Assembly (NCBI GenBank): GCA_028826165.1
Contig: JAPDFW010000041.1
Span: forward strand, 1 to 56,540
Direction of reading: 5' to 3'
Origin: Anaeramoeba ignava
Taxonomy: Eukaryota; Metamonada; Anaeramoebidae
DNA: 56,540 bases
The notes beneath the pieces were generated by a model. It saw only the letters and a program-made list of their open reading frames with translations. It made no database searches and was not told where the DNA came from. The translations under genes and the position numbers were made by a program. Each line of letters begins with the position of its first letter. The first letter of the stretch is position 1. This document shows, piece after piece, positions 36,114 to 44,059 of this stretch.

Positions 36114-38081
36114 ATGCAAAGTTCATCAGAAACTGATTCAGAAAAAACATATTTAATCCAAAAAAAACAACCAATGATTAATAAATATAAGGAAATTAGA
36201 GCTTTACTTTCTTTAACATTTCCTTTAATTCTTGAAAACTTAATAAATTTTCTTACTCAAATAGTAGATCTTGTTTTTTTGGGACATCTTGGAGAAGAAG
36301 AATTAGCAGGATGTTCTTTAGGTTCAATTTTATGGGCAATTTCTACTATGTTTCCACTTGGTTTTGTTCATGCTCTTGATGCTTTTATTTCTCAAGCTCA
36401 TGGCGCAAAAAATGAAAGACTTGTTGGTGTTTATGTTTATCAATCTTATTTTATAATGATAATTCTTTCTATTCCTATTGCTTTTCTTTGGTATTTTTCT
36501 GGTTCTGTTATGGTTTCTTTGAAACAAGATCATGTTGTTGCTAATTATGCAAGAAAATATCTCATTTGGCAAATGCCTGGTTTAGTTCCTTTTTTGTTTT
36601 TATCAGTTATTCAAGAATGTCTTCAAAATTTACAAATTGTTATTGCTCCTTTAGTAATCAATCTTATTGGATTTGGAGTTAATATTTTTTTGAATTTTGG
36701 ATTTGTTTATGGTGCCTTTCATTTTCCTAAACTTGGATTTATTGGATCACCAGTCTCAACTTCTATTTCTGAATTTATTATGTTTGTTTTGATGTATATC
36801 TATTTAAAAGTCAAGAAAATTGATAAAGAATGGAAACTTGAAAAATCAGTATTTAATCCACTTAATTTAGGACCATTTTTAAAAGTTGGATTACCAATAG
36901 TTTTCACAATGTTAATTGAAGAATTAATATATGAATTAACATTATTTCTTGCAGGAGCAATGGGAACAATTCAAATGGGTGTTCATACAATTTTGGTGAA
37001 TTTTGATTATCTTTTATATTCAATAGGACTTGGATTTTCAGTAGGAGTATCAACAAGAATAGGATATTTTTTAGGATCTGGAGATCCAATATCAGCAAGA
37101 TTAAGTACAAGATGTAGTTATTTTATTGGATTTATAATTGGAGCGATTAATAGTTCTATTGTTATTTCATTAAGAAAACATCTTGGATACATTTTCAGTT
37201 CATCAAAAACAATTATTAATCAAGTTTCACAACTTGCTTATTATAGTGCAGTTCATGCATTTATTGATGCTAATTATACTACATTTGAAGGTGTTATGCA
37301 TGGAATAGGATCTAATGTTCCAGGATTTTTAATCACATTTTTTGGATTTTTAACAATTTCAACAACACTTTCTTTTGTATTCTTTTTTGAACCAAATCTT
37401 GAAGTAAAAGGATTATGGATTTCAATTATTGTTGGAATATCAAGTTCAGCTATTGCAGTTATTTTCCTATTTTTAAGAAGAGTTAATTGGAAAAAACAAT
37501 CAGATATCGCAGTATTAAGAGCAACACATGAATGGTCATCAAGTAGTGAATCTGAATCTGAATCTGAATCTGAAACTGAAAAAGATCATGATGAATTTAT
37601 TTCAAAATCATCAACTTCATCTTCTTCATCTTCTTCATCTTCAACATTTTCAAGTGAATCATCTGAGAATGAAGATGAAAATGAAGATGAAAATGAGAAT
37701 ACGAATTCCAATATAAATATAATTGAAATTCAAAATGAAAATCAAAATGAAAATCAAAACGAAAATGAAATTCAAAATCAAAATCAAAACGAAAATCAAA
37801 ATCAAAATCAAAACGAAAATCAAAATCAAAATAATCAAAATCAAAATAATCAAAATCAAAATAATCAAAATCAAAATAATCAAAATCAAAATCAAAATCA
37901 AAATCAAAATCAAAAATCAAAAGATTTTGATATTGATATTAATATAAATCTTAATTTTGATATTGATTCTGATTCTGATTCTGATTCTGATTCTGATTCT
38001 GATTCTTATAAAGCAAATGAATTAAACAAAAGTGATGATTTAATTGATTTACACTCAAATTCTTCAAATTCATTTGTATAA
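36114..38081 (+). CDS. MATE-family efflux transporter, copy 3 of 3
   Basis: A single-exon gene of 655 residues. The MATE core is nearly identical to copy 2 except the first helix, which reads ENLINFLTQIVDLVFLGHLG and differs clearly from copies 1 and 2. Smaller changes are FHFPKLGF, SPVSTSISEF and VMHGIGSNVP. The cytosolic tail has Ser runs, NQ/NE repeats and a distinct SDSDSDSD stretch before the end, SNSSNSFV. TM1 lines the substrate cavity in MATE proteins, so its divergence could shift specificity; that is an inference. The leader again has T-rich blocks with TCATTTTT. Confidence 0.93.
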   Translation: MQSSSETDSEKTYLIQKKQPMINKYKEIRALLSLTFPLILENLINFLTQIVDLVFLGHLGEEELAGCSLGSILWAISTMFPLGFVHALDAFISQAHGAKNERLVGVYVYQSYFIMIILSIPIAFLWYFSGSVMVSLKQDHVVANYARKYLIWQMPGLVPFLFLSVIQECLQNLQIVIAPLVINLIGFGVNIFLNFGFVYGAFHFPKLGFIGSPVSTSISEFIMFVLMYIYLKVKKIDKEWKLEKSVFNPLNLGPFLKVGLPIVFTMLIEELIYELTLFLAGAMGTIQMGVHTILVNFDYLLYSIGLGFSVGVSTRIGYFLGSGDPISARLSTRCSYFIGFIIGAINSSIVISLRKHLGYIFSSSKTIINQVSQLAYYSAVHAFIDANYTTFEGVMHGIGSNVPGFLITFFGFLTISTTLSFVFFFEPNLEVKGLWISIIVGISSSAIAVIFLFLRRVNWKKQSDIAVLRATHEWSSSSESESESESETEKDHDEFISKSSTSSSSSSSSSTFSSESSENEDENEDENENTNSNINIIEIQNENQNENQNENEIQNQNQNENQNQNQNENQNQNNQNQNNQNQNNQNQNNQNQNQNQNQNQKSKDFDIDININLNFDIDSDSDSDSDSDSDSYKANELNKSDDLIDLHSNSSNSFV

Positions 38082-38152
38082 AAAATTTTATTTTAATAAA
38101 AAAAAAAATCATTTTTCATTTTTCATTTTTCATTTTTCATTTTTTAAATTAA

Positions 38153-40049
38153 ATGGAAATTTTACTTGTAAAAATATTTTATATTTATTTATTGGAAAAT
38201 TAATTATAAAAAAAACTATTTGCAAAATTAACTTGTTTTTCAATTCAATAAAAATTAAAAAATTAGAAAAAAAAAATACTTGAAATTTTTAAAACTGATA
38301 ATTTAGAACAATTAAAATCATTTTTACCTCAAAATATAAAACCAAATGCAGTTATTGATGTATTTATATCCTCAAATAAAATAAATTTAAAATTTAAAAT
38401 ATATAATAAAGGGAGTAAATAATAATAATTATTCTATTTAGCTTTGAGAAAAAAAAAACTTAATAACTTATTAAATTTAATTTAGAATGTAATTTAAATT
38501 TATATTTATATTCAAATTCATAAAAATTTTTGAAAATAATATTTTTAAATTATTCTTATTATAGGGTGATACATTACTTCATTTAGTATGTGGTTTTCGT
38601 CCAAAAGGAACAGAAATTATTAAATGGTTATTAAATAATAATTGTTCTGTTTCTAAAAAAAATGTAAAATAATGATGATAATAATTTTAATTTTAATTTT
38701 AATTTTAATTTTAATTTTAATTTTAATTTTAATATATTTTATAGTCTGTATATTAATTAAATTCTTTTTATTTGAACATTTTTGTTTTTGTTTTTAATTT
38801 GTATCATTTTAAAAAATTGGAATAAAGATTGTAAAAAAAAAAACAAATTGAAAATTCCATTTTCATAATTTTAAAATGTTAAATTTATATAATATAATTA
38901 AAGGGTCATAACCCTTTTCTTATTGCTTGTAGAAATCAAGCTTCTTTAAATGTTATTAAATTGCTATTAGAATCAGGAGCTGATATTCATGTTAACGATG
39001 TATTTATGAACAAAATGGAATGAATTTTGTTAATATTTTATATAAAATTATAAAATTATAAAAGAATGTAAATTTTGATTTAAATTTTGATTTGAATTAA
39101 ATTTTGATTTGATTTAAATTTTAGCAAGTAATTTAAAAGAGAAAATGTTGTTTAACTCTAGTTTATTTTTCTTTTTTTTATATTGTGAAACTATTTTATT
39201 TAAGATGAATACTCCATTACATTATCTTGTTATGTGGAAAGAATCAATTGATACTCTCAAATTTTTATTAGAAAAAGGAATTGATCCAAATTCTAAAAAT
39301 GTACACTTAATAATAATAATTATAATTATTATATATTAATGTTACAAAAATACTTTAATTTTTATTAGAAAGTTTTTATCAATTTTTCTTGATTGTTGTT
39401 TTTTAGTCAAAATAAAATAAAATTTATAAATGAAAATCATCTCATCTTATTTATTTAGAATGTATTAAAAAAAAATTTCTTTATAATTGATAATTGATTT
39501 AGATTTTTACATCTTAATATTTTAAGGGATTAACTCCATTACATTTAGCTTGTATTTGTGGTAGTGAAATTGAAAAAGTTAAACTACTTCTTGGTTATGG
39601 AGCTGATATTTTAGCAGAAGAAGTGAATTATTTTAATTCAAGGAAAAAACAATTTGATTAAATTTTCAATTAATTTAATTTTTATAATTTAGAAAGTATT
39701 TTTGATTTTATAACTGAATATGAATAAATATCAATTTATTTTCTTTTTTTTTGATTTGTAGAATGGAATAACACCAATAGATTATGCAACTTCATGGGCT
39801 TCAAATAAAGATATTTTATCATTATTTTTTTTACATGCAGAATCAAAAAATATTAAAATTAATGTGAATAATTTTTGAATTAAAATCATTCTAAATTTAA
39901 CATAAAATTATTATAATAATATCTTTTTTGATAATTTAAAGAAAGAAAAATTAGTATTATTAGCAAAAAGAACAGGATTATCTCAAGAAGTTTTAGATAT
40001 AATTGATAATGAAGAAAAGATCAACAAATCCAAAACATTTAGAAGATGA
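38153..40049 (+). CDS. Small ankyrin-repeat protein, eight exons with about one repeat per exon
   Basis: Exons 38153-38167, 38267-38359, 38565-38663, 38904-38999, 39205-39300, 39527-39622, 39762-39863 and 39942-40049 are all phase 0 with GT-AG borders and give 234 residues. The start is MEILL|KKKILEIFKTDNLEQ. Each middle exon is 96-102 nt and holds about one ankyrin unit: GDTLLHLVCGF, GHNPFLIACRN, MNTPLHYLVMW, GLTPLHLACIC and NGITPIDYATS. The last exon reads VLLAKRTGLSQEVLDIIDNE and stops at TGA 40047-40049. If one A is removed from AAGAAAAGATC just before, an acidic tail (KHLEDDEDEDDEN) would extend to a TAG at about 40143. Introns are 80-240 bp and carry nothing else visible. A general protein-binding role only can be suggested. 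Confidence 0.72.
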
Positions 40050-40302
40050 TGAAGATGAAGATGATGAAAATATTATTATTGAAATTATTTCTGAAACAAA
40101 GAAAATAGAAAATATTGATAATCAATCCAAAAATTTAAATTAGAATTAAAATTAAAATTAAAATTAAAATTAACAAAAAAAGTGGAACAAAATAAAATCA
40201 ATTTAAAATTTTCTTTTATTTTTCTTTTATTTTTTTATTAATGAAAAAAAAAAGAAATCAATTCAATTCAATTCAAATCAATTCAATTCAAATCAATTCA
40301 AA
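40050..40302. other. Intergenic region between small ankyrin gene and tspO-like gene
   Basis: The first 95 bases form the acidic alternate-frame tail of the ankyrin gene described there. The remainder holds an AATTAA-type hexamer run near 40141-40175 and an AATTC/AAATC repeat from about 40258 that reaches the stop codon of the TspO gene. The two genes converge here; no other gene is seen. Confidence 0.5.
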
Positions 40303-40743
40303 TCAATTCAATTCAACAACTTTGTAATTCAATAAGAAAGCAAAAGATAACCAAGCAAGATAAGGAGCAAAAATAAGAGCACCAACAAAATCAACAAATA
40401 AAAGAGAAACAAAAATCAAAGCAACAACAGAAATTAGTAAAGAAATAATAATAAGACCAACAAAAGGTTTTTGTTTCTTAAAGAAAAAAAATGGCCAAAT
40501 AAAATTAAGAACTAATTGAAAAATAGAAAGCAAAAAAATCTTATAATTTTCTTTTTGGAATTCTCGATTCAAAACAATTCCAATTAAAAGATATAAAATA
40601 GTCCAAGCAACAGGAAAAACATAACTTGGTGGTGTAAATTTTGGTTTATGTAATTTTTGATACCATTTTGTATTTCCTGAATTGGAAAATCTTGAAACTG
40701 TAAAACCTCCAATAACTGGTGTAAAAATAAGAATAAAATTCAT
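40303..40743 (-). CDS. tspO: TspO/MBR family (translocator protein)
   Basis: A single-exon gene of 146 residues starting MNFILIFTPVIGGF, close to the family's usual 150-170. It has five predicted membrane helices. Family motifs are clear: WYQKLHKPKFTPPSYVFPVA between TM1 and TM2, WTILYLLIGI in TM2, NFIWPFFFF in TM3, and APYLAWLSFAFLLNYKVVELN in TM5, where the family's W..FA..LN block lies. TspO proteins bind tetrapyrroles and sterols in bacterial outer or mitochondrial outer membranes and are linked to stress responses. The organelle cannot be read from the sequence. It stands alone, converging on the ankyrin gene, with a T-rich leader containing TCATTTTTTTT. Confidence 0.93.
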   Translation of the reverse strand: MNFILIFTPVIGGFTVSRFSNSGNTKWYQKLHKPKFTPPSYVFPVAWTILYLLIGIVLNREFQKENYKIFLLSIFQLVLNFIWPFFFFKKQKPFVGLIIISLLISVVALIFVSLLFVDFVGALIFAPYLAWLSFAFLLNYKVVELN

Positions 40744-40914
40744 TATTAAAGATTTAAAGAAAAAGAATTTAAAAAAAAATGATTTTGTTGATTTTGAATT
40801 TTATTTTTTTTTAAACTTCCAATTTTTTTTTTTTTAATTAAAACAAAACCCCCTTTTTTAATTATTATTTTTTTTTTTTTTGATCTTTTGATCTTTTCCA
40901 AATAACCCCTTTTT
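40744..40914. promoter_or_regulatory. 5' flank of the tspO-like gene
   Basis: T/A homopolymers, a CCCCC block, and sense-strand TCATTTTTTTT just before the ATG at 40743. No gene is visible on either strand. Confidence 0.35.
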
Positions 40915-41480
40915 AATTTATATTTAAATTTATATTTAAATTTAGATTTTAATTTTGATTTTGATTTTGATTTATATTTTGATTTATATTTTGATTTTGA
41001 TTTTGATTTTGATTTTGATTTTAATTTCCATTTAAATTTATATTTTAATTTTGATTTATATTTTGATTTTGATTTTGATTTTAATTTTGATTTTGATTTT
41101 GATTTATATTTATATTTTGATTTAGATTTATATTTGATTTTAATTTTAATTTTAATTTTGATTTATATTTTGATTTTAATTTTGATTTTGATTTTAATTT
41201 TAATTTTGATTTAGATTTAGATTTTGATTTTGATTTTAATTTATATTTATATTTATATTTTGATTTTGATTTTGATTTTGATTTTAATTTTGATTTTGAT
41301 TTTGATTTTAATTTTAATTTAGATTTTGATTTATATTTTGATTTTGATTTTGATTTAGATTTTGATTTTAATTTTAATTTTGATTTTGATTTTAATTTTG
41401 ATTTCTATTTATATTTTGATTTTGATTTTGATTTATATTTTAATTTTGATTTTAATTTTAATTTTAATTTCCAAATCTTT
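40915..41480. repeat. Hexanucleotide satellite (ATTTTG / ATTTAT / ATTTTA)
   Basis: About 560 bp of 6-bp units related to the coding NQ arrays but with ATTTTA and ATTTAT units that would give stops in most frames. It lies between the TspO leader and the stop of the kelch-BTB gene, reaching within about 20 bases of that stop. No open frame is supported. Confidence 0.9.
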
Positions 41481-41494
41481 AAATCTTTAAAAAA

Positions 41495-43513
41495 TTAATT
41501 AATTAAACAATTCGATTTTTGTTTTGATTTAATTTGGAAAGCAGGATCATTTTTAGCTTTTTCTTCAGCTTTTTCATTTTGTTTTTGCATTTTTTTAATT
41601 TTTTCTTGAGCTTTCTTTTTTGCAATTCTTCTTTTTTTCTTCAATTTAAGATGATTATACATTGCATCAAGTTGGGAACTACTCATTCCATAATATTCAG
41701 AACAATCATATAATTCATCAGCCAATTCTTCATTAATATTTGTAAGTTCATCTGTGTATAAAAAATAAACAAATCTTTTAACAGCCTCAAAACTTCTTCC
41801 ACTAAAATCTGGAGCAGTATTTGATGTATCATTTACATTTAATAAAAGCATATTTCGATATAATTCACTTCGAGCAGCAAGAAGCATTTTATGAGCTTGA
41901 AGCTTTTGATCCTCAATCAAAATTGTAAAATCTTTGCTTTCTTCATCTTCATATAAATCTTTCATATCTTTTTGAAGTTGTTCTGATCCATTTTTGGGAT
42001 TAAATCCAAATCCATGTAATAATGAAGAAACAATACTAAATTGTGGATCATCAAATTTCATTTTGTGAATTCCTGTGTAAATAAAGAAGATGAAAGAATC
42101 TACAACTTCAAATGGATATTTTGAGCATTCATATTTGATCATATTTAAAAAATCTTCTTCTTTAATTGTATCTTGAGTGATTTCCTGAATATTTTGATTT
42201 TGAATTTGAATTTGATTTTCATTTTCATTTTCATTTTGATTTTCATTTTTAATTTGATTTTGATTTTCATTTTCATTTTTAATTTGATTTTGATTTTTAA
42301 TTTGATTTTCATTTTCATTTTGATTTTCATTTTGATTTTCATTTTTAATTTGATTTTCATTTTCATTTTCATTTTGATTTTCATTTTCATTTTCTTCTTT
42401 TTCCTTCTTAAATAATTTACTCCGAATCTTTAAAAAATAAGAATGAGCTCGAATACTTTTTCCATCTGAACAAATAATTTCGAAATCAGTCAAATCTTGA
42501 CTAACCAAAAAATTCCCCAAATCACGTTGAAGATCTGAAATTAAAGAAATCGAATGAAATTCTTTAACTGTAGTATATTTACTAACAACAACATCATAAG
42601 AACTACCACCAATCACATACATATTTCCATCTCTTTCAAAAACAGTAGGATCACGCTTAGCAAGAGGACGATCCAATCTCATTGTTTGAATTTTATTCCA
42701 AGTATTTGTATGAAAATTAAAAAAAAGTAATTCATCAGTTTCTTTGTTTGTTTTATGAATTTTGCCACCAAAAATAAACAAAGAATGCCTATAAATAACA
42801 GCTCCATGACCCGAACGTTGATCTGGAATAAATGAAGATTTTGCTTCAATAATTCTCCATTCTTCATTTTTTAAATTGAATCCAAAAATAAAATCATTAT
42901 CGTTGTAATGACCCCAACCTCCATAAAGAATAATTTCATCGTCATAAATATTCCAAGAAGCTCCTGAACGAGGTTTTGGAGCATTTCCTTTGTCATGAGT
43001 GATCATTTTTAAAGAATCTGAAACAATATCATATTCATAAAAAGAGAAATTATTTATATGTTCTGATCCAGAATAAATATAAATTGTTCCATCATAATAA
43101 AGTGATTTAAAATTAGATGAATAAAGTTTATTATTTAATGGTTTTGTTTGGATTTCAAATGAATCATTTGATTTTTTCAGCAAATTAACCAACATAAAAT
43201 TTGTTGAAATTAGCAACAATGTATCTTCAAATATCAAACAATCATAAATATTATAAAGATATTGTCTTATCACTCCCATTTTGTTGAATTTTTTTGTTTG
43301 TGGGTAATAAATATATAATTCAAAGTCTCCATATCCATATTCTGAATGTGACATAAAAAAAATAAATGCTTCTTCTTTTTTATAATATAATACTCGAATA
43401 CTTGGATAATATCCAAATGGTAATTGTGTATTTTCAGGGAAATCTTCAACATTCCATTTCTTATATTTTTTCTCTTTAATTTCTTTTTTTTTCTCTTTAA
43501 TTTCTTTATTCAT
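41495..43513 (-). CDS. Kelch-repeat / BTB-BTB protein
   Basis: An intronless gene of 672 residues starting MNKEIKEKKKEIKEKK. Residues about 20-335 form kelch-type blades (RSGASWNIYDDEIILYGGWG, RSGHGAVIYRHSLFIFGG, GNMYVIGGSSYD). The first BTB (DLTDFEIICSDGKSIRAHS, about 343) is split by an N/Q/E/K insert (nucleotides about 42188-42405) before resuming EVVDSFIFFIYTGI. The second BTB (KDFTILIEDQKLQAHKMLL, MLLLNVNDTSNTAPDFSGRS) spans about 520-610. A basic helix rich in KKK/KKR follows, and the protein ends SNCLIN, a possible CaaX box. Kelch-BTB proteins typically recruit substrates to Cul3 ubiquitin ligases; here that is by family only. Its second BTB matches those of the two BTB genes at 11-18 kb. 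Confidence 0.88.
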   Translation of the reverse strand: MNKEIKEKKKEIKEKKYKKWNVEDFPENTQLPFGYYPSIRVLYYKKEEAFIFFMSHSEYGYGDFELYIYYPQTKKFNKMGVIRQYLYNIYDCLIFEDTLLLISTNFMLVNLLKKSNDSFEIQTKPLNNKLYSSNFKSLYYDGTIYIYSGSEHINNFSFYEYDIVSDSLKMITHDKGNAPKPRSGASWNIYDDEIILYGGWGHYNDNDFIFGFNLKNEEWRIIEAKSSFIPDQRSGHGAVIYRHSLFIFGGKIHKTNKETDELLFFNFHTNTWNKIQTMRLDRPLAKRDPTVFERDGNMYVIGGSSYDVVVSKYTTVKEFHSISLISDLQRDLGNFLVSQDLTDFEIICSDGKSIRAHSYFLKIRSKLFKKEKEENENENQNENENENQIKNENQNENQNENENQIKNQNQIKNENENQNQIKNENQNENENENQIQIQNQNIQEITQDTIKEEDFLNMIKYECSKYPFEVVDSFIFFIYTGIHKMKFDDPQFSIVSSLLHGFGFNPKNGSEQLQKDMKDLYEDEESKDFTILIEDQKLQAHKMLLAARSELYRNMLLLNVNDTSNTAPDFSGRSFEAVKRFVYFLYTDELTNINEELADELYDCSEYYGMSSSQLDAMYNHLKLKKKRRIAKKKAQEKIKKMQKQNEKAEEKAKNDPAFQIKSKQKSNCLIN

Positions 43514-43559
43514 TAAAATTTCAAAAAATAAAATAAAATAAAAAAATGAAAATTTGTTT

Positions 43560-44055
43560 TTTGCTTTTTTTATTTTTGAGAATTAAAATTAAAATTAAAA
43601 TTAAAATTAAAATTAAAATTAAAATTAAAATTAAAATTGAAATTAAAATTGAAATTAAAATTGAAATTAAAATTAAAATTAAAATTAAAATTAAAATTAA
43701 AATTAAAATTAAGAATTAAAATTAAAATTAAAATTAAAATTGGAATTAAAATTAAAATTAGAATTAAAATTAAAATTAGAATTAAAATTAAAATTAAAAT
43801 TAAAATTGGAATTAAAATTGGAATTAAAATTAAAAATTAAAATTAAAATTAAAATTAAAATTAAAATTAAAATTAAAATTAAAATTGGAATTAAAATTGG
43901 AAATTAAGATTAAAATTAAAATTAAGATTAAAATTGGAAATTAAAATTAAAATTAAAATTAAAATAGAATTCGGAATTAAAATTATTAAAATTTGAATTA
44001 AAATTAAAATTAAAATTGGAAATTGGAAATTGAAATTTGAATTTGAATTGGAATT
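43560..44055. repeat. AATTAA-type hexamer satellite between kelch-BTB and alpha-2-macroglobulin genes
   Basis: Nearly 500 bp of the 6-bp unit AAAATT/AAATTG on the plus strand. It starts about 45 bases upstream of the kelch-BTB ATG, so it abuts that gene's promoter, and it ends at the stop codon of alpha-2-macroglobulin copy 1. Translations across it ([12 protein letters not shown]) are artefacts of the repeat. Confidence 0.9.
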
Positions 44056-44059
44056 AAAA

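Noticed and set aside
32003-36572. Identical 80-codon minus-strand frames in each MATE gene
   Set aside because: Antisense to strongly conserved MATE coding sequence; they recur only because the genes are duplicates.
43637-43840. [12 protein letters not shown] frame of 67 codons
   Set aside because: Same hexamer satellite between genes; not coding.
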